The position numbers and the translations under genes are program-made. A stretch of 64,000 bases of DNA from a virus: positions 19,960 to 83,959 of IMG/VR virus record IMGVR_UViG_3300036823_000156, one strand, 5' to 3'. Position 1 is the first letter of the stretch, and each line of letters begins with the position of its first letter. The notes below the pieces were generated by a model. That model was not told where the DNA came from. It did no database searches and worked only from the letters and a program-made list of their open reading frames with translations. Shown piece after piece: positions 31,317-37,524 of this stretch.

Positions 31317-31892
31317 CCGCACGGGCATTACTAAATGGCGTGCGCCAGCATGGTTGGCTCGTGCGGAGCGAGGTCCGCCCGGCCGGCGGGTCTACTTGGC
31401 GCACAGGAGGTCATGGCCAACCGGGCGGAGCGAGTTCCCAGCCTGCGTCCCGCTATGGGTACACGATAATCACTGGCAGACCGGGAGGTGGAGCCGCCCG
31501 GCTGGCGACCGATTTCTGGAGCGCGCTCCGTACTGGCCAGCCGGGCGGAGTAGGTGATCGAGCGGTCAATTTTGGTGTGTCGCGAAGTAATGGCTCGATC
31601 GGAAGGGGACCGCCCGGCTGGCGGGGTCGGGGTGGAGTGCGATGTGAGCTGGCCAACCGGGCGGAGTGGTTCCGAGGCGGGACACATTTGGGGTGCGCCA
31701 CGAAATGGCCTCGGTGTGTTGGGCCGCCCGGCTGGTGGCATTAGTTGGAGTGCGACACTCTGATGACCAACCGGGCGGAGTAGATGACCGGGCATAACGA
31801 TATGGAATGCGAATCGCGTTGGCCCGATCAGAAGGGACCGCCCGGCTGGCGGTTCAAGATGGGTTGTGTCGGATTTCTGGCCAGCCGGGCGG
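31317..31892 (-). repeat. hairpin array I: ten inverted-repeat units, period about 58 bp
   Basis: Ten hairpins follow one another at 31317-31366, 31375-31428, 31437-31485, 31494-31548, 31556-31600, 31610-31664, 31672-31714, 31724-31778, 31788-31826 and 31838-31892. Five, every second one from 31375, share the arms CCGCCCGGYTGGC and GCCAGCCGGGCGG; the others have unrelated stems of 5-10 bp. Differences between arms are compensating (GGT with ACC at 31724) or become G-U pairs when read as minus-strand RNA. Loops are 26-36 nt and usually carry a GCRnnCCA-like core. The array begins right behind the stop of the helix-hairpin-helix gene, so it would form part of its 3' untranslated RNA or of the leader of the next gene. 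Confidence 0.8.
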
Positions 31893-31896
31893 AGTC

Positions 31897-32823
31897 TCAG
31901 GCCGCGTCCTGCAGGTCGGGCGGTCCGAAGCCGTGGGCGACGTGGATGGCGCGGGACTGCCGCCACAGGTCGCGCAGGACCTCCTTGGACACGCACCGCA
32001 GGGCGCGAGCGTGGATGTGGTTCTTCGACAGCGGGGTGCCGGCGAGCGCGGGGCTGCCCGAGGGTCCGCATCGGACGCAGGCCAACTCGTGCACGGCGTC
32101 GGCGTAGAACTCCTTCTCCTGGTCGTAGACCTCGCGGTACGGGCCGCCGGACTTCATGCAGGACTCGGAAATCATCCGGCAGCGCATCCGCGCGGTGACC
32201 GACCAGTTGACCTTGGTGCCCTTGCGGCGGGCCGGAGCCAGACCGGCGATCACGCTGTAGCCGGAGTAGCTCCACAGCTCGGCGATCGTGCGGGGGCGGC
32301 CCATCTTGACGTTCCAGTACGGATCCCCGATCGCGGCCAGCAGTCGACCGACCTGCTTGGCGCCCAGGCCCTTCTGCGCCTCGATCCAGCCGTACAGCGG
32401 GTGGTCCTGAATGGTCTTCTGCAGGTTCTTCGTCGCGTTGACCTCGGCCCGCTGCATCGGCGGCACGATCAGGCCCATCTGCCACACCATCGGGTTCCAG
32501 CCCTTGGGCATGGTGAAGATCTTGCGGTTGGCCGCGGCCTGGATGGACAGGTGCGTCTCGACCTCGTCGAGCACGGCCTGCACGAGGTCGAAATCCTCCT
32601 CGTCCTCGGGCACGTGGATGTTCGGGGGCAGGAAGCCGAAGCCGACGTCCTTGCCGTCCTTGTTCATCCGGGGCAGCACGAGCTGGCGCAACCGGTTCTG
32701 GTTGGCGATGCGCACGCGCTCCATGTCGTCGAGCACGTCGGCGGCCATCGTCAACGTGGGCGGCGACATCAGTTCGGCGAGGGGATTCGGTACCGCTTCG
32801 ACCTCTTCGATCTCTTCTGTCAT
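31897..32823 (-). CDS. helix-hairpin-helix protein resembling the C-terminal domain of IS110-type transposases
   Basis: A 308-residue protein with AAGGAG seven bases before ATG 32823. Residues 150-185 ('GLGAKQVGRLLAAIGDPYW', then 'TIAELWSYSGYSV') match the helix-hairpin-helix segment of the Transposase_20 domain of IS110/IS116 enzymes, and the region after it ('HIHARALRCVSKEVLRDLW') is similarly placed. The RuvC-like N-terminal domain and the catalytic Ser of IS110 recombinases are not seen; the N-terminal 110 residues are unrelated and acidic. It is therefore more likely a DNA-binding phage protein than a transposase. Hairpin arrays lie directly on both sides of it. Confidence 0.55.
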   Translation of the reverse strand: MTEEIEEVEAVPNPLAELMSPPTLTMAADVLDDMERVRIANQNRLRQLVLPRMNKDGKDVGFGFLPPNIHVPEDEEDFDLVQAVLDEVETHLSIQAAANRKIFTMPKGWNPMVWQMGLIVPPMQRAEVNATKNLQKTIQDHPLYGWIEAQKGLGAKQVGRLLAAIGDPYWNVKMGRPRTIAELWSYSGYSVIAGLAPARRKGTKVNWSVTARMRCRMISESCMKSGGPYREVYDQEKEFYADAVHELACVRCGPSGSPALAGTPLSKNHIHARALRCVSKEVLRDLWRQSRAIHVAHGFGPPDLQDAA

Positions 32824-32907
32824 GCACTTTCTCCTTGGGTGGGTGGGGATTCCGACTGACGGGGAGTGCTGGTCGCACGATCGCTGATGGTCAGTCGGAG
32901 CGGTGGT

Positions 32908-33216
32908 CCGCTCGGCCGGCGGGATGACTTGTGTCGTGCTTCCGTGTTGGCCGACCGAGCGGAACTCGGTCACCCGGCCGACGTCGTCAGCGTTGGTTCG
33001 CCGCGCGCTGTTGGTCGACCGGGCAAATCTCTTCGGGTGGAACCGCCCGACTGGCGAAAGGTGTTTGGGCAGCGATCGCTCCTGGCCAGCCGGGCGGAGT
33101 CGGGCCCGTTGCCGACACGACGATTGTGAGTCGAGTCGTGCGGTGGTCGGCAACGGGAGTGGGCGTCCGGCCAACGTTCACCCGTGGGGCGCATGGGTCG
33201 AGCTGGTCGGCCGGAC
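32908..33216 (-). repeat. hairpin array II: five-hairpin leader in front of the helix-hairpin-helix gene
   Basis: Five hairpins at 32908-32962, 32973-33023, 33043-33097, 33105-33157 and 33165-33216 have stems of 10-13 bp. Arms differ from one another yet stay paired: CCGCTCGG with CCGAGCGG at the first, CCCGTTGCCGAC with GTCGGCAACGGG at the fourth. Several positions are G-U pairs only on the minus strand. Three of the five loops contain GCRnnCCA-like cores such as GCGCCCCA. A promoter at 33225-33252 would start RNA at about 33218, immediately before the fifth hairpin, so the whole array is probably a transcribed 5' leader of about 400 nt. Confidence 0.75.
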
Positions 33217-33224
33217 TGAAATGT

Positions 33225-33252
33225 ACACTAACACAGGTCGGTGTAGCGGTAA
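33225..33252 (-). promoter_or_regulatory. promoter TTACCG-16-TAGTGT for hairpin array II
   Basis: On the minus strand TTACCG (33252-33247) and TAGTGT (33230-33225) are 16 bases apart, and the box continues as TAGTGTACATTTC like the other members of the family. The predicted start is near 33218. Unlike the others, its TAG is not the stop of a gene. Confidence 0.6.
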
Positions 33253-33258
33253 TGATCC

Positions 33259-33338
33259 AAGCCTCGCCTCGCCTGGCCGCGCCCTGCCCAGCCTCGCCCC
33301 GCCATGCACCGCCTTGCCTAGCACCGCATCGCCAAGCG
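33259..33338 (-). repeat. GGCNN pentamer run, 16 units
   Basis: The plus strand is readable as sixteen consecutive five-base units, almost all of the form NNGCC (NNGCA or NNGCG in four). On the minus strand this is GGC followed by two variable bases. The fixed triplet with free spacers is unlike an ordinary microsatellite. Confidence 0.75.
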
Positions 33339-33396
33339 CGTCCGGCAGCGGAGTCGAACCGCTGCTACGACCATCCGGACAACCATTCTCCCAGCC
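33336..33396 (-). ncRNA. tRNA-like mini-helix T1
   Basis: Minus strand: a leader GGCTGGGAGAATGGTT, then GTCCGG, a nine-base link, a T-arm (GCAGCGG-TTCGACT-CCGCTGC) and the closing strand CCGGAC. The T-loop matches the tRNA consensus, but D and anticodon arms are absent. Three other copies have different but still paired stems. It could be a processing site for RNase P or RNase Z, or a protein-binding element. Confidence 0.55.
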
Positions 33397-33451
33397 TTGC
33401 CATGCCGCGCCATGCCTCGCCGGGCACCGCCCAGCCTCGCCACGCCGAGCG
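33397..33451 (-). repeat. GGCNN pentamer run, 11 units
   Basis: Eleven NNGCC-type units on the plus strand (one NNGCA and one NNGCG) fill the space between mini-helices T1 and T2 with no remainder. The variable dinucleotides show no order. Confidence 0.75.
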
Positions 33452-33509
33452 TGCTGCCCCCGGGAGTCGAACCCGAGATGCGACCATCGCAGCTACCATT
33501 CTCCTAGCC
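33449..33509 (-). ncRNA. tRNA-like mini-helix T2
   Basis: Same layout as T1: leader GGCTAGGAGAATGGTA, stem GCTGC, a link with GATGGTCGCAT, T-arm with loop TTCGACT and stem TCGGG/CCCGG, and closing strand GCAGC. The acceptor-like stem (GCTGC/GCAGC) replaces GTCCGG/CCGGAC of T1, which is covariation. Confidence 0.55.
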
Positions 33510-33574
33510 ACGCCGCGCACCGCCGCGCCCTGCCGCGCCGAGCCACGCCATGCCAAGCCACGCCCTGCCGAGCG
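33510..33574 (-). repeat. GGCNN pentamer run, 13 units
   Basis: Thirteen units of NNGCC type on the plus strand join mini-helices T2 and T3 exactly. Confidence 0.75.
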
Positions 33575-33632
33575 TGCTGCCCCCGGGAGTCGAACCCGAG
33601 GTACGACCATCGCAGCCACCATTCTCCTAGCC
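33572..33632 (-). ncRNA. tRNA-like mini-helix T3
   Basis: Nearly identical to T2: leader GGCTAGGAGAATGGTG, stem GCTGC/GCAGC, link GATGGTCGTAC, and a T-arm with loop TTCGACT. Distances between T3, T2 and T1 are 123 and 114 bp. Confidence 0.55.
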
Positions 33633-33697
33633 TGGCCCAGCCGCGCCCTGCCCTGCCGAGCCACGCCCTGCCCTGCCGAGCCACGCCACGCCCTGCA
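33633..33697 (-). repeat. GGCNN pentamer run, 13 units
   Basis: Thirteen units of NNGCC type between T3 and the stop of the gene at 33706. As minus-strand RNA this run would come first after the stop codon, in the 3' region of that transcript. Confidence 0.75.
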
Positions 33698-33705
33698 TCT
33701 TCGCG

Positions 33706-34191
33706 CTAGGCGCGAAGTTTCTTGGGAGCGTTGCGCTCCAATTCTGCCACTCGCTCGGCGAGTGACCGAGTTTCGCGGCGGCGGCGGCCGTTGATCTCGG
33801 CCTTGCGAGCTGCTACGCGTTCCTCGAAGTCCACCTCGGCCCGCCGTTCGTGTACCAGTTCGGCACGACGGCGTTGTGAGGCATTGATCTTGGCGGCGTG
33901 ACGGTCGTCAGCGCGTGCAGCTTTCTTGCGTTGCCTGCCGATCAGCGGCACGGCGGCGTTCGGCTCCAACACCAGCCACCCGATGTTCTCCTTGGTTTCG
34001 ACCGTGTTCTTGCCGGCACGACCGAGTTCCAGATTGGCCTTGATCATCGCGCCTTGGACCGAGTTCCGGCTGGGCGCCTTGCAGTCCTCGATAGCCTGGG
34101 CATAGGTGATGACGCCACCCACCTCGGTCTCGCACACGATGTCGTACAGGATCCGCCAACGTGCCTTGCCGTTCGCAGGTTCGATGTTCAT
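33706..34191 (-). CDS. hypothetical basic protein, 161 aa
   Basis: ATG 34191 overlaps the upstream stop (ATGA). The N-terminal 85 residues ('RWRILYDIVCETEVGGVITY', 'SRNSVQGAMIKANLELG', 'ENIGWLVLEPN') have the layout of a winged-helix DNA-binding domain. The rest is a long Arg/Glu-rich helix, probably a coiled coil, ending 'NAPKKLRA'. It is not a known family to me. GGCNN runs and mini-helices begin right behind it. Confidence 0.6.
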   Translation of the reverse strand: MNIEPANGKARWRILYDIVCETEVGGVITYAQAIEDCKAPSRNSVQGAMIKANLELGRAGKNTVETKENIGWLVLEPNAAVPLIGRQRKKAARADDRHAAKINASQRRRAELVHERRAEVDFEERVAARKAEINGRRRRETRSLAERVAELERNAPKKLRA

Positions 34192-34763
34192 TGAGTCACC
34201 TCGACCGTGAACCTCCCGTAGAACCGGCGGAACGTGCCGACACCGATCATCTTGCCCGCCTTGGTCGCGATATCTTGGAAGTCCTCGGTCGACAGCACGC
34301 GGTCGTCGACGTCGATCTCGAACGCGCAGGACCACTGCGGGAAGATCGGCCGGACGCGCGGGATGCGCTTGCCCTCCACATTCACCATCAGGCGGCTGAC
34401 GTACGGACTGGTCGGCCCGTCGCCCCAGAGACCGTCGACATCGCGCGGCCCGTCATAGGACAGTGGCGCCTTCAGATCAAAAACCTGAAGAGCTTGAGCG
34501 ACTTTCTTGCCCGACCGGGTGATGGACCCCGCCTCCATCAGCGCCCGGAAGATGTTGTCACCCGGCAGGTACGGACCGAGCTCGGCGTTGTGGTACAGCG
34601 CCCCGACCCAGGACAACCGGTCGATCTCGGCCCTGTCCTCGTCGGTCTTGTTGGTTCGTTTGGACGTCAGTTTCTTTACGGCCCTGGTGATCGGCTCATC
34701 GGGGTCGGCAAGTCTGATGTTGTGCATGATGAGCGGCGCGATGCCGGTCAGCTCGATTCGCAT
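34188..34763 (-). CDS. hypothetical protein, 191 aa
   Basis: ATG 34763 has GGAAAG upstream. The protein begins 'MRIELTGIAPLIMHNIRLAD' and has 'YLPGDNIFRALMEAG' near 65-80 and 'GKMIGVGTFRRFYGRFTVEV' at the end. The layout, with two beta-alpha-beta-like halves and a glycine-rich loop, recalls conserved phage proteins that look distantly RAMP-like. I cannot name the family. It follows mini-helix T4 in its own leader. Confidence 0.6.
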   Translation of the reverse strand: MRIELTGIAPLIMHNIRLADPDEPITRAVKKLTSKRTNKTDEDRAEIDRLSWVGALYHNAELGPYLPGDNIFRALMEAGSITRSGKKVAQALQVFDLKAPLSYDGPRDVDGLWGDGPTSPYVSRLMVNVEGKRIPRVRPIFPQWSCAFEIDVDDRVLSTEDFQDIATKAGKMIGVGTFRRFYGRFTVEVTQ

Positions 34764-34811
34764 GACTTTCCGTTCTGTGGTCAGTGTTTGACGGCAGTTC
34801 CGTCTCACTTC

Positions 34812-34830
34812 ACATCGGACATTGTCCGAT
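34812..34830 (-). promoter_or_regulatory. ATCGGACA dyad after mini-helix T4
   Basis: ATCGGACATTGTCCGAT is an almost perfect 17-base palindrome directly downstream of T4 in the leader of the gene at 34763. It could be a protein-binding site; as RNA the single-base centre would make a poor hairpin. Confidence 0.35.
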
Positions 34831-34882
34831 CGTGCGGGCCGAGGACTCGAACCTCGGTGTGTGCCGCTCCCGCTTCCTAGCC
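34830..34882 (-). ncRNA. tRNA-like mini-helix T4
   Basis: Minus strand: GGCTAGGA, stem GCGGG, an 11-base link, T-arm CCGAGG-TTCGAGT-CCTCGG and closing strand CCCGC. The acceptor-like stem and the T-stem both differ from T1-T3 but remain fully paired. It lies within the 5' leader of the gene at 34763, after the GGCNN run that starts at the predicted transcription start. Confidence 0.55.
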
Positions 34883-34942
34883 TGGCCCCGCCAAGCCCTG
34901 CCCTGCCGAGCCACGCCCTGCCATGCCGAGCCCTGCCTTGCA
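34883..34942 (-). repeat. GGCNN pentamer run, 12 units, at a transcription start
   Basis: Twelve NNGCC-type units on the plus strand. The promoter at 34950-34978 should start RNA at about 34943, so the transcript would open with this run (minus strand GGCNN). Confidence 0.75.
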
Positions 34943-34949
34943 AGAATGT

Positions 34950-34978
34950 ACACTAACGTAGGTCGGTGATCGCGTCAA
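34950..34978 (-). promoter_or_regulatory. promoter TTGACG-17-TAGTGT
   Basis: The best-formed promoter of the window: TTGACG (34978-34973), 17 bases, TAGTGT (34955-34950), continuing as TAGTGTACATTC. It drives the GGCNN run, mini-helix T4 and the two genes down to 33706. Its TAG is the stop codon of the upstream gene. Confidence 0.75.
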
Positions 34979-35420
34979 GTCCGACGGAGCGGAAAGCACT
35001 GTCCGCAAAGGTCAGAACGCGGCGGCCCATGCGAGTGCTGTAGACGTGGGTGGAGCGGGCATCCTTGGGCACGGTGGCCTTCTCGCGCAGACCGGTGAAC
35101 GTGTTGATCCACTCGATCTGCTTGCCGGCCAGGCATTCCGCTGCCGTGTTGTCGTCCATGGCCGCGAAGTCGTAGGTCGGCTCGCTGGTGCGCAGTGCGG
35201 TGGCCGCCGCGGCCGGGTCCAGGATCTGCTGGCGCCCCCGCACTTCGGGCGACTCGAACCAGGACTCCGAACTGGCGAAGCGCTCGCCGCGCCAGATCAG
35301 CTCCATCCGCTCACCCTCGCCGCGCCAGAACCGCATCCGGTAGTCGCTCTCGTAGCCCAGCTCGTCGTGCTCCCAGCCCATCTTGGTGGCCCAGTGCGCC
35401 AACTCCTCGGTGCCTTTCAC
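34953..35420 (-). CDS. hypothetical protein, 155 aa
   Basis: GTG 35420 overlaps the upstream stop (GTGA). The protein is of mixed type with 'YRMRFWRGEGERMELIWRGE' near 25 and 'DARSTHVYSTRMGRRVLTFA' near 125. Unknown function. Its stop codon forms the first three bases of a promoter -10 box. Confidence 0.6.
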   Translation of the reverse strand: MKGTEELAHWATKMGWEHDELGYESDYRMRFWRGEGERMELIWRGERFASSESWFESPEVRGRQQILDPAAAATALRTSEPTYDFAAMDDNTAAECLAGKQIEWINTFTGLREKATVPKDARSTHVYSTRMGRRVLTFADSAFRSVGLDAITDLR

Positions 35421-35737
35421 GCCGGATACCCTCTCTCCATCAGCTCGACCGGGCGCTCGCCGACGTAGCCCTGGCACGCGCACCGCACATCGACGTCGTG
35501 CCAGTCCACATTGGTGGCCCACTTGCGTTGTTGGTGCGTGACCTGGCACGGCCCGCCGTGGAGCAGCTCACGCGTGCTGGTGACGAGGTGCTCGTGCGCA
35601 CTGATGGGATCTCCGCACGTGCACCGGTAGCTCGGCGGCTTCGGGTCCTGGTGGTCCCGCTTGTAGTAACCGGTCACGCGGCCGACGACGAAGGCCACCA
35701 CCGTCGCCGCCGCGAGAACGATGTCGAGCAGGTGCAT
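35417..35737 (-). CDS. membrane-anchored zinc-binding-like protein, 106 aa
   Basis: ATG 35737. One N-terminal membrane span ('LLDIVLAAATVVAFVVGRV') is followed by a polar domain with 'CTCGDPISAHEH' and later 'CQVTHQQ' and 'CACQG', giving several Cys and His that could bind zinc. It lies in the same operon as the SPFH-like lipoprotein and probably sits at the cytoplasmic membrane. Confidence 0.65.
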   Translation of the reverse strand: MHLLDIVLAAATVVAFVVGRVTGYYKRDHQDPKPPSYRCTCGDPISAHEHLVTSTRELLHGGPCQVTHQQRKWATNVDWHDVDVRCACQGYVGERPVELMERGYPA

Positions 35738-35739
35738 GG

Positions 35740-36630
35740 TCAGTTGCCGCCCACGACGACCGGCGACCCCTGCGGGATCGGGATGATCTTGACCTTGCCG
35801 TCGGTGATGGCCTGGTTGACGGCCTGCTGTTCCTGGTAGGCCTGGTAACCGGCCACGCCGCCCGGGAAGTTCTTGGCCGCCTGCTCGTCCACGGCGGCGG
35901 CCTGCTGCCGCAGCACCGCGGCCTGCTTGGCCGACAGACCGGCCTGCAGCTGGGGCTGGATGCCCGGCTTCTGCAGCAGCACCACGTCGATGTCGATCAG
36001 GTTGGTGCCCAGCGTGAGCTGGTTGAGGATGCGCGGGATGTCCTGCTGCACCTGCGTGGACCACGAGGTGGTGGCCTGCGCGGAGGTGTAGAGGTCCTGC
36101 CAGCCGAAGTTCAGCGCCTCGGTGTCACTGGCCCGGTCGACGGCCGCGCCCAGGTAGTTCTTCAGCATCTCGTCCCAGCCGCCGGGCAGGTCCGCGTCCG
36201 CGTCGGTGGGCAGCGCGTCGTACTTCTTGCCGATCAGCTCCCAGAACGCCTGCAGGCGCCCGCCGGGCCAGGTGCGGCCGGTCGAGTCCTTCCACGGCAC
36301 GCAGGAGGTGTTGAGGGTGAACTTGACCGTGCCGGTCACGCTGATCTGCTGGCCGTCCTTGGTGGCCGAGGTCAGCGCCGGGGAGTCCTCACCCTTGCCG
36401 GTGCCGAAGGACCAGTCGCGCTGGCCCAGCGGTGCGTAGTACTCGGTGTCGTTGACGTCGCGAGCGCCGTGCGTCGAGGGACCGGTGCACTGGACGAACT
36501 TCACGCTGTCGAAGGGGCCGCCGCCGTACTGCAGGGCGACCTGGGAGGCCGTGGTGTTGACGATCGAGCAGGCCGCGACGGCGGCCAGCACGACGGGGGC
36601 GAGGACTGCTGCTCGCAGGTACCTTTTCAC
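35740..36630 (-). CDS. SPFH/prohibitin-like lipoprotein
   Basis: GTG 36630 overlaps the upstream stop. The 296-residue product has a lipoprotein signal: 'KRYLRAA', a hydrophobic stretch and the lipobox Ala-Val-Ala-Ala-Cys near 17-21. The mature part contains a beta-rich domain and then a long Ala/Gln-rich helix ('QLQAGLSAKQAAVLRQQ' and 'AYQEQQAVNQAITDG'), the usual order of SPFH/Band 7 proteins, which form membrane rings. Phages of actinobacteria often carry such proteins; a role in membrane protection or exclusion of other phages is possible but unproven. Confidence 0.7.
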   Translation of the reverse strand: MKRYLRAAVLAPVVLAAVAACSIVNTTASQVALQYGGGPFDSVKFVQCTGPSTHGARDVNDTEYYAPLGQRDWSFGTGKGEDSPALTSATKDGQQISVTGTVKFTLNTSCVPWKDSTGRTWPGGRLQAFWELIGKKYDALPTDADADLPGGWDEMLKNYLGAAVDRASDTEALNFGWQDLYTSAQATTSWSTQVQQDIPRILNQLTLGTNLIDIDVVLLQKPGIQPQLQAGLSAKQAAVLRQQAAAVDEQAAKNFPGGVAGYQAYQEQQAVNQAITDGKVKIIPIPQGSPVVVGGN

Positions 36631-36893
36631 AGCTGTCGTATGTCCTTTCTGGACTTCTGGATGATCTCCTTGACCTTGCTGGCCAGGGGGTGATCGAGGT
36701 CGCTGTACTCGGCGGCGGCCATGTCGATCTCGTACAGGGCGTCCTGGCGCAGGTTGTTCTGCGCCTCGACGCGCCGCAGGTGCCGCCGGTTGATCCCGGC
36801 CCGCCGCCCGAGCAGGAAGTAGGCCGCCCACATCAGCACCGCCAGCACGGCGACCGCACCGACACTGAGCCCGGCCAGATCCGCGAGCTTCAT
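36627..36893 (-). CDS. membrane protein, 88 aa
   Basis: One clear span near residues 8-29 ('GLSVGAVAVLAVLMWAAYFL') and a basic, helical cytoplasmic tail. It is coupled by GTGA overlap to the SPFH-like lipoprotein and may anchor or regulate it. Confidence 0.65.
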   Translation of the reverse strand: MKLADLAGLSVGAVAVLAVLMWAAYFLLGRRAGINRRHLRRVEAQNNLRQDALYEIDMAAAEYSDLDHPLASKVKEIIQKSRKDIRQL

Positions 36894-37321
36894 TCCTCGT
36901 CCTCCGGCTGTGCCGCTGGGGCAGCACCCACAACCTCGTGCGACATGATGCGGATGCGGTGGCGGCTCGGCCCGGCAGCCTCAACGGCGTCTTGCTCCGT
37001 CGCGTAGACGGCGTACACTTCATCGTCCATTTCGCTGCTACCAGCGAGCCAGACGACCGCCGGGGCAGCGAGCAGACCGGCGGCGGCCAGAGTGCGGGCG
37101 ACTTCCTCGGCGTATTGGTGCGCGGCAGTGCGTGGCCCGTCGTAGGCGCCACCCCACATGGCGCGGAACACCGCTCGCGCTGCTCTTTCGGTGAGGTCGG
37201 TGGCGAGGTGTAACTCGGATCGGGTGAACAGCTCCTCGGCGTCGGCCGGCACGGTGTCGCGGGTGCCACCCCGGATGAGGTCCTGCGACGGGGACCACCA
37301 GAGGCGGATGCGGGTGGCCAT
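36890..37321 (-). CDS. hypothetical protein, 143 aa
   Basis: Start ATG 37321 from the ATGA overlap. An N-terminal 'ATRIRLWWSPSQDL', a long helical middle ('LATDLTERAARAVFRAMWGG') and an acidic end. No motif recognised. Confidence 0.55.
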   Translation of the reverse strand: MATRIRLWWSPSQDLIRGGTRDTVPADAEELFTRSELHLATDLTERAARAVFRAMWGGAYDGPRTAAHQYAEEVARTLAAAGLLAAPAVVWLAGSSEMDDEVYAVYATEQDAVEAAGPSRHRIRIMSHEVVGAAPAAQPEDEE

Positions 37322-37524
37322 CAGAGGTTCACCGGCGCGTGCAGGTCCCCGCTGATCTGGGTGACGGTGCCGTGCACGCCGCCGACGACCTGGTTGCCGA
37401 TGTTCAGCAGCCCGGCCCGGTGCAGGTGTTCGGCCAGCTGTCGGCACTCGCGCTTGTTCAGCGGCTGCGACCACTCGTCGCTGGCCACCTCGATGTGCTG
37501 GGCCGCGATCTCCACGATGCCCAT
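37321..37524 (-). CDS. hypothetical small protein, 67 aa
   Basis: ATG 37524, with ATGA overlaps at both ends. A helical first half ('EIAAQHIEVASDEWSQPLNK') and a beta-rich end. Unknown function. Confidence 0.55.
   Translation of the reverse strand: MGIVEIAAQHIEVASDEWSQPLNKRECRQLAEHLHRAGLLNIGNQVVGGVHGTVTQISGDLHAPVNL

Noticed and set aside
31317-31892. CRISPR array
   Set aside because: Repeats alternate in orientation and pair with each other, stems between them differ, and no cas1/cas2 or effector gene is present. The Cas4-like nuclease at 26341 belongs to phage recombination modules.
31897-32823. Complete IS110 transposase
   Set aside because: Only the helix-hairpin-helix part matches; the RuvC-like N-terminal domain and catalytic Ser motif are missing.
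33336-33632. Three canonical tRNA genes
   Set aside because: T-arms are good, but there is no D- or anticodon arm, and the acceptor-like strands are only about 40 bases apart.
33365-33664. Open frame on the minus strand (99 codons, Arg/Ala/Gly-rich) across the GGCNN region
   Set aside because: It consists of translated GGCNN units and T-arm elements; the fold-preserving changes between elements point to RNA, not protein. Other frames there are equally open because of the composition.
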